Of a stretch of 64,000 nucleotides of DNA, positions 17,724 through 25,880 are shown piece by piece. The stretch spans positions 1-64,000 of the forward strand of contig JACQEO010000004.1 of the NCBI GenBank assembly GCA_016200545.1. The letters are read 5' to 3'. Position 1 is the first letter of the stretch, and every line of letters starts with the position of its first letter. A program made the position numbers and the translations under genes. The notes beneath the pieces are model-generated. The model saw only the letters and a list, made by a program, of their open reading frames with translations, had not been told where the DNA came from and ran no database searches. Source of the DNA: Deltaproteobacteria bacterium (lineage in GTDB: Bacteria; Desulfobacterota; Binatia; UTPRO1).

Positions 17724-17921
17724 TCAGTGCAAAGGGCCCGGAGGCTTCAGCCCGCGGGCGACGACCGGCGACGGCGGCTCACGAGTGACGCCCTCGAGGG
17801 AGGTGCCGGGGCGGACGGGCGGCTGGAACCACCGGGCCGCGCGCCGCCGCAGCAGCCGCAGGCGCCGCGTGATCGTCATACCCTCTGCCGCCGTCATGCG
17901 AGGTCGTAGTTCACGCATCAC
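17724..17921 (-). CDS. Small Arg-rich hypothetical protein
   Basis: A 65-codon ORF starts at GTG 17921 or ATG 17918 with a near-perfect Shine-Dalgarno GAGGAGGTGG seven to eight bases upstream. The protein is basic and Arg-rich in its first 35 residues (TRRLRLLRRRAARWFQPP) and Pro-rich after that. It has no membrane helix. It begins about 40 bases downstream of the TetR gene on the same strand, so co-transcription is likely. No family is recognised. The strong ribosome-binding site is the main support. Confidence 0.4.
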   Translation of the reverse strand: MMRELRPRMTAAEGMTITRRLRLLRRRAARWFQPPVRPGTSLEGVTREPPSPVVARGLKPPGPLH

Positions 17922-17962
17922 TCCACCTCCTCACGTCCGCAGGATGCTGCGGCGTCGACCGA

Positions 17963-18634
17963 TCACATACGCTGTCCCCCATCCACGCGTACTCCGGTGA
18001 CGGTGCCGAGACGATTGGCGACCGCCTCCCACGCCCGATCCGCGAGCTCGTCGGCCGGACAGAAGGTTGGATCCATTGCCGCGTGCATCAGCAAACCGTC
18101 GACGATCGCGAACACCGTGCGCGCCTCCACCGACGGATCGGCCGCGGACCGGAAGCTCCCCTCGGCGATCCCCTCGTGGATCATCTGCGCGGCGAACTCC
18201 CACAATTGGCGGCGAATCGCCGCCGACGGCGGGAAGGCGCTCGGATTGCGCATGATCTCGACGCGGAAGTTCATCAGGCAACGGAAGTAGTCGGGGCGCA
18301 CCTGGGCCCAGTGAACGGCGGCGCGCACCCGTTGCTCGAGGCGGGCGCAGGCGGTGTCGCCGAACGTCGCCTCCATCTGCGTGCGCGCCCAGTCGCTTGC
18401 GACGGTGGCGAAGGCGAGACCGATGATCTCCTCCTTGGCTTTGAAATGGTATGTGAAGTGGCCGCGTGCAAAGCGGGTTTCGCGCTCGAGCGCGCTGACC
18501 GTGCAGGCGCGGATGCCGTCGCGCGCGATCACCTGGATGGCGGCGGCGATGATCTCGCCGCGACGATCGGTGGGACGCGACCGCAGCGATCGGCCGGCGG
18601 GCGGACCGATCGAAGCGTTAATGACTTGTGCCAT
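17963..18634 (-). CDS. TetR/AcrR-family transcriptional regulator
   Basis: This 223-aa protein has an N-terminal helix-turn-helix: RGEIIAAAIQVIARDGIRAC, then TVSALERETRFARGHFTYHF ending in the typical FxYHFKAKEE motif. The C-terminal ligand-binding region resembles BetI-like TetR proteins (RPDYFRCLMNFRVEIM). ATG 18634 is favoured by AAGGA eight bases upstream; the longer frame would start with TTG. It is divergent from the YVTN/cytochrome gene with about 120 bases between starts, so it may control that gene as well as itself. The ligand is unknown. Confidence 0.85.
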   Translation of the reverse strand: MAQVINASIGPPAGRSLRSRPTDRRGEIIAAAIQVIARDGIRACTVSALERETRFARGHFTYHFKAKEEIIGLAFATVASDWARTQMEATFGDTACARLEQRVRAAVHWAQVRPDYFRCLMNFRVEIMRNPSAFPPSAAIRRQLWEFAAQMIHEGIAEGSFRSAADPSVEARTVFAIVDGLLMHAAMDPTFCPADELADRAWEAVANRLGTVTGVRVDGGQRM

Positions 18635-18644
18635 GAGATTTTCC

Positions 18645-18672
18645 TTGTACAAACATACTACGCCGTGATACT
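18645..18672 (+). promoter_or_regulatory. Candidate promoter/operator in TetR-cytochrome intergenic region
   Basis: TTGTAC (18645-18650) is 16 bases from GATACT (18667-18672), a plausible sigma-70 promoter for the secreted propeller gene. The palindrome TTGTACAA (18645-18652) overlaps its -35 element and lies in the leader of the TetR gene. That placement would suit TetR-mediated control of both directions. The sequence is short, so support is modest. Confidence 0.35.
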
Positions 18673-18755
18673 GGATGACAAACGCGATCGAATGGTCCTT
18701 TGTGCATGCGTGCCGTCATGCGGGCCTCCGGTCCCAAGTCCCGAAGGAGCGATCC

Positions 18756-21700
18756 ATGATCCACATCGTGCCGTGCCGTGTCCGGCAGCGCCTGGCCGTC
18801 GTTGTCGCGCTGCTCGCATGTTGTGTCGTCGCCACGCCCGCCCGCGGCGCCTCGAACTTCACCCTCTTCGAGACCGGGCAGGTTCGGCCCCTCGCGCAAT
18901 CGCCGGACGGCACGCACGTGTTCGCGATCAACACGCCGGATAACCGCCTCGAGATCTTCAGCGTCGGCGGCGGCACGTTGACGCACGTCTCGTCGGTGCC
19001 CGTCGGGCTCGAGCCGATCGCGGTGACCGCGCGCAGCAACTCCGAGGTGTGGGTGGTGAACCACCTCTCGGACAGCGTCAGCATCGTCGACGTCAGCGTG
19101 CCGACGGCGCCGCGGGTGGTGCGAACGCTCTTGGTCGGCGACGAGCCGCGCGACATCGTCTTCGCGGGTTCGAGCGGTCACCGCGCCTTCATCACGACGG
19201 CGCACCGCGGTCAGAACACGTCCCTGCAGATCCCCAGATGCGTCGGGGGGACGAACGACGGCGGCACGTGCGGCGGCACGATGTCCGCCTGTCCTGCCGG
19301 GACGTGCAGCAAAGCGGAGTTGACGAGGCCCGGTGTAGGGCGTGCGGACGTTTGGGTGTTCGACGCCAACAACCTCGGGGCGACGCTCGGCGGCACGCCC
19401 GAGACGATCGTCACGCTCTTCGGCGATACACCGCGCGCCCTGGCGGTGTCGGGCGACGGCAATACCGTCTACGCGGCGATCTTCCACTCCGGGAATCGCA
19501 GCACGACGATCACCGAAGGCGCAGTGTGCAACGGCGGCGCCTCGGCGGCGCCGTGCGGCAAGGTGTGCGGCGGCGGTGCCAACGCGCACGTCACCTGCGC
19601 GAACGACAGCGAGTGCCCCGGGAGTACGTGCGTCATCGAATCGCCGGGCGGGTTGCCGGCGCCGAACACGGATCACAACGGGTTGCAGCAGCCCGAGGTC
19701 GGCTTGATCGTGAAATTCGACGGCAGCCACTGGTTCGACGAGCTCGGGCGGCAGTGGGACAACGCCGTGAACTTCAACTTGCCCGACAAGGACGTCTTCG
19801 CGATCGATGCGACGCAGAATCCACCGGTCGAGAGCGGCGTCTACACGGGCGTCGGCACCATCCTCTTCAACATGGCCGTGAACCCGGTGAGCGGTCACGT
19901 CTACGTCGCCAACACCGACGCGCAGAACGACGTGCGCTTCGAGGGCCCGGGCGTCTTCTCCGCGATGTTCAAGCCGGTCGGTGAGCCGGCGAGCGTGCGC
20001 GGCCACCTCGCCGAGAGCCGCATCACTGTCCTCGACAGCAGCACCGTCACGCCGCGGCATCTGAACAAGCACATCGTCTACGGTACCTGCTGCGCTGCCA
20101 AGACGTGCGCCGGCGGGGCGAACGTCGGCGCGGTGTGTACCGAAGCTTCCGAGTGTCCCGGCAGCGCGTGCTCGAACCCGGAGAACGACGCGAGCCTCGC
20201 GTTTCCACTCGGCATGGCGGTGTCGAGCGACGGCCAGACGCTGTACGTCGCCGGCTTCGGCTCGAGCAAGATCGGCGTCTACGTGACGGCCGATCTCGAG
20301 GACAACTCGTTCACGCCCGGCGCCAACGACCTCACGCTGACGGGCCTCGGCGCCTGCCCCGGCGGGTCGTGCGGACCGACGGGACTCGTGCTCGACGAGA
20401 CGAACACCAGCCTCTACGTCCTGACGCGCTTCGATAACGGCATCTCGGTGGTGAGCACGGGAACCGGCATGGAGGTCGCGCACCTCTTGCTGCACAATCC
20501 CGAGCCCGCCAGCATCGTCAACGGCCGCCGCTTCAACTACGACGCGAAGTTCACCTCGAGTCACGGCGATTCGGCGTGTGCCAGCTGCCACATCTTCTCG
20601 GACTTCGACAGTTTGGCGTGGGACCTCGGCGATCCCGACGGCAACCTGCTCAACAACCCGGGGCCGTTCCAGGTGGGGCCGTTCGGATCCCCCCCGAGCG
20701 TCTACAAGGACTTCCACCCACTCAAGGGTCCGATGACGACGCAGAGTCTCCGCGGCATGGCGAACGAGGGCCCGATGCATTGGCGCGGCGATCGCACGGG
20801 CGGCAACGACGCACCCTCGAACCAGCCCAACACCGGCACCTTCAACGAGGACGCTGCCTTCAAGAAGTTCAACGTCGCCTTCCCGGGCCTGCTCGGCCGG
20901 AACGCGCAGCTCAGCCCGACGGAGATGCAGGCGTACACCAACTTCATCCTGCAGGTAACGTATCCACCGAACCCGATCCGCGCCCTCGACAACTCGCTGA
21001 CGCAAGACGAGCAAGCCGGCAAGGACTTCTTCAACGGGCCGCTCTCGGACACCCTCGAGAACTGCAACGGCTGCCACCGCCTCGACCCGACCGGCAACGC
21101 GAACTTGTTGGGCGTCGACAAACCGGGGTTCTTCGGCACCGAGGGCAAGTACTCATTCGAGAACGAGACCCAGCACTTCAAGGTACCGCATCTTCGCAAC
21201 ATGTACCAGAAGGTGGGCATGTTCGGCATGCCGGACGTGCTGTTCTTCAATCCGTTCCACACCGGCTTCCTGGGTGATCAGGTCCGCGGCTTCGGCTTCC
21301 TGCACGACGGCAGCGTCGACACGCTCTTCCACTTTCACTCGGCCGGCGTCTTCAACCAGGGTGGCATCAACCCGACCGGCATCCCCGTCGGAGCGCCGGG
21401 CAACCCGCTACGGCGCCAGATCGAAGACTTCATGATGACGTTCGACAGCAACCTCGCGCCGATCGTCGGGCAGCAGATCACGCGCAACGGCGCAACCGTC
21501 GATCCGCGCATCACGCTGCTCGAGCAGCGCGCCGACGCCGGCGAGTGCGATCTCGTCGCGAAGGGGCGCGTCGGCGGCGAGGATCGCGGTATGCTGTACG
21601 CGGGAAGCGGGAACTTCATCACCGACCGCGTCAGCGACCCGCCGCTGACCGACGCGGCGGTGCGCGGGTTCAGCGATACCGCCGGGCAGGAGCTGACCTT

Positions 21701-22241
21701 CACATGCGTGCCCCCGGGCTCGGGTGTGCGCCTCGGCATCGACCACGACGGCGACGGCTTCGGCGACCGCGACGAGCTCGACGCCGCCAGCGATCCCGAG
21801 AACGCGGCCAGTGTGCCGGCCGGCGGGACGCCCATCTGCACGTCGGTGGCGAACTTCGTCTTCAAGCGCGCGGCCCTGAGGGATCGTCGGGGCGCGTTGT
21901 CGTTGCTCGCGAGAGACGTACCGCTCACCACCTATACGCAGCAGGGGGTTGCAACCGTGCTCAATGACGGTGGCGGTGCCATCTTCGTGGGATCGGTACC
22001 GGGCGCGTCGATCATCCCGAAGAGCTCGAGCTTCAAGTTCAAAGCGTTGTCGGGCTCGACCGGAATTGTGGCGGTGACCGTCAAGGAGAACCGCCACGTG
22101 CCCGGCCTTTTCGGCGTCGCGGTGAAGGCGAAGGGCGCGTGGACGGTCGGTCTCGCGAACGAGACCGCGCTCACGACGAACATAACGCTGAACGTCGGCG
22201 GGCAGTGCTTCAACGGCAACGCGACCAAGGTCTATCCGTAG
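18756..22241 (+). CDS. Secreted YVTN beta-propeller / cytochrome c protein
   Basis: This 1161-aa exported protein has a signal peptide (RLAVVVALLACCVVATPARGA). A seven-bladed-propeller type region follows, with repeats such as PDGTHVFAINT, NSEVWVVNHLSDSVSIVD and DGQTLYVAGFGSSKIGVY. Two c-type heme sites occur, CASCH near residue 607 and CNGCH near 769, as in di-heme peroxidase/MauG-like proteins. Three Cys-rich inserts of the form C-x-GG-(A/T)N...ECPG(S)-x-C interrupt the propeller (DNA about 19230-19315, 19527-19635, 20091-20181). ATG 18756 follows AAGGAG. A Ca-binding-like DHDGDGFGDRDEL is near residue 1000. It probably works in periplasmic electron transfer or oxidation; the substrate is unknown. 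Confidence 0.82.
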   Translation: MIHIVPCRVRQRLAVVVALLACCVVATPARGASNFTLFETGQVRPLAQSPDGTHVFAINTPDNRLEIFSVGGGTLTHVSSVPVGLEPIAVTARSNSEVWVVNHLSDSVSIVDVSVPTAPRVVRTLLVGDEPRDIVFAGSSGHRAFITTAHRGQNTSLQIPRCVGGTNDGGTCGGTMSACPAGTCSKAELTRPGVGRADVWVFDANNLGATLGGTPETIVTLFGDTPRALAVSGDGNTVYAAIFHSGNRSTTITEGAVCNGGASAAPCGKVCGGGANAHVTCANDSECPGSTCVIESPGGLPAPNTDHNGLQQPEVGLIVKFDGSHWFDELGRQWDNAVNFNLPDKDVFAIDATQNPPVESGVYTGVGTILFNMAVNPVSGHVYVANTDAQNDVRFEGPGVFSAMFKPVGEPASVRGHLAESRITVLDSSTVTPRHLNKHIVYGTCCAAKTCAGGANVGAVCTEASECPGSACSNPENDASLAFPLGMAVSSDGQTLYVAGFGSSKIGVYVTADLEDNSFTPGANDLTLTGLGACPGGSCGPTGLVLDETNTSLYVLTRFDNGISVVSTGTGMEVAHLLLHNPEPASIVNGRRFNYDAKFTSSHGDSACASCHIFSDFDSLAWDLGDPDGNLLNNPGPFQVGPFGSPPSVYKDFHPLKGPMTTQSLRGMANEGPMHWRGDRTGGNDAPSNQPNTGTFNEDAAFKKFNVAFPGLLGRNAQLSPTEMQAYTNFILQVTYPPNPIRALDNSLTQDEQAGKDFFNGPLSDTLENCNGCHRLDPTGNANLLGVDKPGFFGTEGKYSFENETQHFKVPHLRNMYQKVGMFGMPDVLFFNPFHTGFLGDQVRGFGFLHDGSVDTLFHFHSAGVFNQGGINPTGIPVGAPGNPLRRQIEDFMMTFDSNLAPIVGQQITRNGATVDPRITLLEQRADAGECDLVAKGRVGGEDRGMLYAGSGNFITDRVSDPPLTDAAVRGFSDTAGQELTFTCVPPGSGVRLGIDHDGDGFGDRDELDAASDPENAASVPAGGTPICTSVANFVFKRAALRDRRGALSLLARDVPLTTYTQQGVATVLNDGGGAIFVGSVPGASIIPKSSSFKFKALSGSTGIVAVTVKENRHVPGLFGVAVKAKGAWTVGLANETALTTNITLNVGGQCFNGNATKVYP

Positions 22242-22262
22242 CGGGTCTCTCCATCTGCGCAC

Positions 22263-22292
22263 GAGGTGCGGGCGTCGTGACGCCCGCACCTC
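22263..22292. terminator. Hairpin downstream of propeller/cytochrome gene
   Basis: GAGGTGCGGGCGTC and GACGCCCGCACCTC form a perfect 14-bp inverted repeat separated by two bases, 21 bases after the stop codon. No U-run follows, as is common in GC-rich genomes. It probably ends the upstream transcript. Confidence 0.65.
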
Positions 22293-22402
22293 CCACCTTC
22301 CCGAGTTTCGCGCGCGTTCGGCACGTGCTTAAGTAACGGTCGCCGTTCGCGCCCGCGCACGCGACGCCGTCGCGGCGCGCAGCCCGGAAAGGACCGATTC
22401 CC

Positions 22403-23005
22403 ATGCACGTGCACGACCAGAAGAAAGAGCTCGTCGACATCTGTCATCGCGCGAGCGAACGTTGGCTGACCGCCGGTTCGGGCGGGAACATCAGCGTCCG
22501 CATCCCGAACACCGACCGGTACCTCTGCACCGCGACGGGCGTGACGTTCCGGGACACGGCGGTCGAGAACATCGTCGAAATGGACCTCGCCGGCACCCAA
22601 CGCGGCGGCGACGCGAAGCCGTCGAAGGAGTACCGCTGGCACGCGGGCATCCTCGCGCTCTGCCCGGACGTGCATGGTGTGGTGCACACGCATTCGACGG
22701 CGACGATGGCGTTGGGCATCGTCGGCGTGACGCCGCCGCACATGACCGGCCAGGCGCGCGCGCACCTCGGCGCCATCCAGATCGTGCCCTACGCCGACGC
22801 CGGCTCGGAGCGACTGCGCGACCTGATCGTCGACGTCTACCGGGCACATCCCGCGACGCGCATCGTGCTCCTCGCCAACCACGGCCTTGCAGCGACAGGG
22901 CCGACGCTGCTCGAGGCGTACAATCGCGCCGAAATCGTCGAAGACTCGGCGCAGGCGTATCTGCACTGCCGTCTTCTCGGGCGCGAGCCGAACCTCGAGT
23001 TCTGA
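22403..23005 (+). CDS. Class II aldolase/adducin-family protein
   Basis: This 200-aa protein belongs to the zinc-dependent class II aldolase family (fuculose-phosphate aldolase / ribulose-5-phosphate epimerase type). The N-terminal phosphate-binding motif reads TAGSGGNISVRIP (about residues 24-36). Metal ligands are in VHGVVHTHSTATM (His at about 94-96) and in LANHGL (about 160). The proposed catalytic acid is the Glu in KEYRWH (about residue 74). GGAAAGGACCG precedes the ATG. Substrate cannot be assigned from sequence. It lies between a secreted cytochrome and a membrane protein with no clear pathway partner. Confidence 0.85.
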   Translation: MHVHDQKKELVDICHRASERWLTAGSGGNISVRIPNTDRYLCTATGVTFRDTAVENIVEMDLAGTQRGGDAKPSKEYRWHAGILALCPDVHGVVHTHSTATMALGIVGVTPPHMTGQARAHLGAIQIVPYADAGSERLRDLIVDVYRAHPATRIVLLANHGLAATGPTLLEAYNRAEIVEDSAQAYLHCRLLGREPNLEF

Positions 23006-23111
23006 GATACGGCTGGTCCGTCCAAGCTGATCCGACCTGACCGTCTGCGCGCCTTGAACGTGTTGAGCTCGATTGTTTGCGCTGCATGCGAACGATAGAG
23101 GTCAGCCAACA

Positions 23112-25154
23112 ATGCTCCCTGAGGCGCGCATCGACATCGATGGCGTAAAGGCGCCGCGGGGCATCGGGGCGGACGTAGCCTTGTCGCTCGTGACGACTGT
23201 GTTGCTCGTCGCGATGGTCTGGGCGCTGCCCCGTCCTATCGACGACTTCTTCGTCGGACTCGCCGGCGGACGCGACATCCTCGCCGGCCACCTTGGTCAG
23301 CCCGACGATTGGGCGTTCACGACGCACGGACGTGTGTGGCTCGATCAGAATTGGGGCACGCACCTGCTGTCGTACCTCGTCTATTGCGGGTTTGGCGAGA
23401 CCGGGATGCTCGCCGAAAAGGCGCTCATGCTCGTCGCGACTGCGGCGTTCCTCGTCCTCGCGTGCGGCGCGCGCGAGGTCGGTCTGCCGGCGGGGCTTCT
23501 CGTCGCCGGTGGCGCCATCGCTGCGGCCCGGAGCTACATCGATCTACGACCGAACCTGACCAGTACCATGCTGACGCCGCTTCTCCTCTGGGTTCTCTAC
23601 CGGACGCGCTCGCATCCGCATGTTGCATGGGCTGCGTCACTGGTCCTCTGGCTGTGGAGCAACGCCCACGGCGGGTTCGTCCTCGGCCTCGCGTTGATGG
23701 TGGTCTGGGTCGCGAGCAACGCGCTGGCGGTGGCGGTCCAGGAGGAAGCCTCCATACGATGGCCGCGAGTCTGGGCGCGCTGCTGGCCGATGGCGGCGGC
23801 GGCGAGCGCGGCGGTTCTCCTCGCCGCCTTCGCGAACCCGTTCGGGATCGCCAATCTCACCCATTCGTTCGTCGTGGTGAAGGAACCAGTTTGGCGAAGC
23901 ATCGATGAGTGGCGGCCGCTTTTCACGTCAGCGGGGACGCCATTTGGCACGACATGGGAATTCGTGGTCGTCGTCACGCTCGGATTGCTCGCGTTGGAGC
24001 GGGCGGCACGCCGCGCAGCGCACCGCCGTGCCGACAGTAGCGCGACGGCGCTCTTGGTATTCGACATCGTGGCCGGTGCACTCGTCGTCACCATGGCGGT
24101 GCAGGCCCGGCGCTTCGTGCCGCTCGCGATCCTCGTGATCGCGCCACCGATCGCGGTGCAACTCGACGCGTTGCTCACGGGGCGCCGTCGTCCGTGGCCT
24201 ACGGTGTTCGTAGCCGCCGCGTTGCTCGTCCCGCCGGTATTGCTCGCCCGGCCGTTGGTGATGCGCTACCGATCCGACAATCCATTGTACGATCGGGAGA
24301 CGATGCTGCAACGCATGCTCGTCATGAGTCCGTTCTTTCCGGCGAAGGCCGCCGATTTCGTCAACGCGAACAGTATCGGTGGACCGGTCCTCAACGCCTG
24401 GGAGTGGGAAGGATTCCTCCGCTGGCGCGGGACGCGATTGCGATTTCTCGTTGGCAGCCGAGCGCAGCAGGTGTACGACGCGACGACGTTCGCGGAGCAG
24501 CGACGGCTCCTCGACGCCGACGCCTCACCGTCCGCCGAGCTCGCGACGCTTGACGTCCATCTCGCCCTCTTCCCGATGACGCCGGGCTACAACGCGCTCC
24601 TCGGTGCCCTCGTCTATGCGGAAGACGCGCATTGGGCGTACGTTTACAGTGACGGCCTCCACGTCGTCCTCGCCGACACGACGTGGGGCGGCAACGCGGA
24701 GCTGGTGGCAGCTGCGGAACGGGGCGCCTTGTCCTATCCCGACGAGGAGACGCGAGCGTTGAGCCGCGCACTCTATCTCGCGTCGCCGGCGTCACATGCC
24801 GACCCGGAGGTGATTCGCGACGCTCTGCTGGCTGCTGTCGCGGCGCGACCGCGCGGCATCGCGTACGCTTGTCTCGGAGACCTCGCGCTGAGCGGGCGAA
24901 TATCGGCACCGGCGGCGATCGACTACTTCGAAACGGAGACGCGGCGCCTCGCGGCGATCGACGCGAGTGGTGCCGGAGCGGCCGCGGGTCTCGAGGCACG
25001 CCATTGGGCTGCGGTCGTGCTCGCCAGCCTGTATCGTGCCGCGGGACGTGTCCAAGATGCCGACCGGCGCGATGCCGAGGCGAGCGCGCTCGCCGCCGAT
25101 GTCGAGCGCCTCAAGGTACGCTGGGGATGGGGTGACACGCCGGGTTTCTCATGA
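23112..25154 (+). CDS. Polytopic membrane protein, unknown function
   Basis: This 680-aa protein has about 9-10 hydrophobic helices in its first 400 residues and a soluble C-terminal part of about 250 residues that includes an Ala-rich helical end. The first helix is VALSLVTTVLLVAMVWALP, followed by an extramembrane loop with DDFFVGLAGGRDIL and WLDQNWGTHLLSYLVY. The overall shape (large loop after TM1, many helices, C-terminal periplasmic domain) recalls GT-C glycosyltransferases or related hypothetical proteins with the WLDQNWGTHLL motif. I cannot confirm an active site. ATG 23112 is preferred over the upstream TTG. Confidence 0.65.
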   Translation: MLPEARIDIDGVKAPRGIGADVALSLVTTVLLVAMVWALPRPIDDFFVGLAGGRDILAGHLGQPDDWAFTTHGRVWLDQNWGTHLLSYLVYCGFGETGMLAEKALMLVATAAFLVLACGAREVGLPAGLLVAGGAIAAARSYIDLRPNLTSTMLTPLLLWVLYRTRSHPHVAWAASLVLWLWSNAHGGFVLGLALMVVWVASNALAVAVQEEASIRWPRVWARCWPMAAAASAAVLLAAFANPFGIANLTHSFVVVKEPVWRSIDEWRPLFTSAGTPFGTTWEFVVVVTLGLLALERAARRAAHRRADSSATALLVFDIVAGALVVTMAVQARRFVPLAILVIAPPIAVQLDALLTGRRRPWPTVFVAAALLVPPVLLARPLVMRYRSDNPLYDRETMLQRMLVMSPFFPAKAADFVNANSIGGPVLNAWEWEGFLRWRGTRLRFLVGSRAQQVYDATTFAEQRRLLDADASPSAELATLDVHLALFPMTPGYNALLGALVYAEDAHWAYVYSDGLHVVLADTTWGGNAELVAAAERGALSYPDEETRALSRALYLASPASHADPEVIRDALLAAVAARPRGIAYACLGDLALSGRISAPAAIDYFETETRRLAAIDASGAGAAAGLEARHWAAVVLASLYRAAGRVQDADRRDAEASALAADVERLKVRWGWGDTPGFS

Positions 25155-25178
25155 CCAGGTGTCCGGCGCGGGGATTCG

Positions 25179-25832
25179 TCAGCCCGAGATCTTGGCGAGA
25201 AATCCCCGGTCTTGCGCGATGAGCGGCGCAACCGTCGGCCGCTCCGTGACGCGCGCGTACCAGCGCGCCAACGCCGGATACACGGTGGCATCCACCGTCA
25301 CCTCCGCGTGCGCGAGGTTCACGAGCTGCGACATGACGCTGATGTCGGCGAGGGTGAACCGGCCGGCGACCAGAAATTCCTCGTTGCCGAGCTCGCGCTC
25401 GAGATAAGCGAAATAGGTTGGCACCTCGGCGAGGCCGCCCGCGACGATGCGCTCGTCGGGCGCGTTCTTCATCAGCTTGGCGCTGATGACGCGTTGAAAG
25501 AACACCTTGCCGGTCAGGCTCGGGCCCATGCCTCCGTCCGCGTACTCGTCGAACCACCGCGTCCGGGCGCGCTCGTAGGGGTCGCGCGGGAAGAGCGGCG
25601 GTTCCGGGAAGCGCTCCTCGACATACTCGGCGATGACCGAGCTGTCGGCGAGGCTGCGGCCGCCCTCGTCCTCGAGCGCCGGAATCCGTCCGAGCGGGCT
25701 CAGTGTGAGGAAGGCGGGCGGTTTCTCGAAGGGGTTCGCGGGCACGAGCTCGTACGGCACCTGCTTCTCGGCGAGGACGACTCGGACCTTGCGGACGAAG
25801 GGCGACAGCAGCGCTCCATGCAATTTCAGCAT
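25179..25832 (-). CDS. Glutathione S-transferase family protein
   Basis: This 217-aa protein has the thioredoxin-like N-terminal GST domain: MLKLHGALLSPFVRKVRVVL, then VPANPFEKPPAFLTLSPLGRIPAL with the cis-Pro, and the glutathione-binding ADSSVIAEYVEE. The C-terminal helical domain has FTLADISVMSQL, the usual N-capping-box Asp. Start ATG 25832 is chosen; the open frame begins at 25856. It reads in the same direction as the M1 aminopeptidase 48 bases upstream. The substrate is unknown. Confidence 0.87.
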   Translation of the reverse strand: MLKLHGALLSPFVRKVRVVLAEKQVPYELVPANPFEKPPAFLTLSPLGRIPALEDEGGRSLADSSVIAEYVEERFPEPPLFPRDPYERARTRWFDEYADGGMGPSLTGKVFFQRVISAKLMKNAPDERIVAGGLAEVPTYFAYLERELGNEEFLVAGRFTLADISVMSQLVNLAHAEVTVDATVYPALARWYARVTERPTVAPLIAQDRGFLAKISG

Positions 25833-25880
25833 GTGGGCTGAGTATCGGCCGGCCATCGCTGATGCAACCGGCGGGCGCCG

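Noticed and set aside
18618..21077. 819-codon open frame on the - strand
   Set aside because: Antisense to the propeller/cytochrome gene with heme and signal motifs; no recognisable domain.
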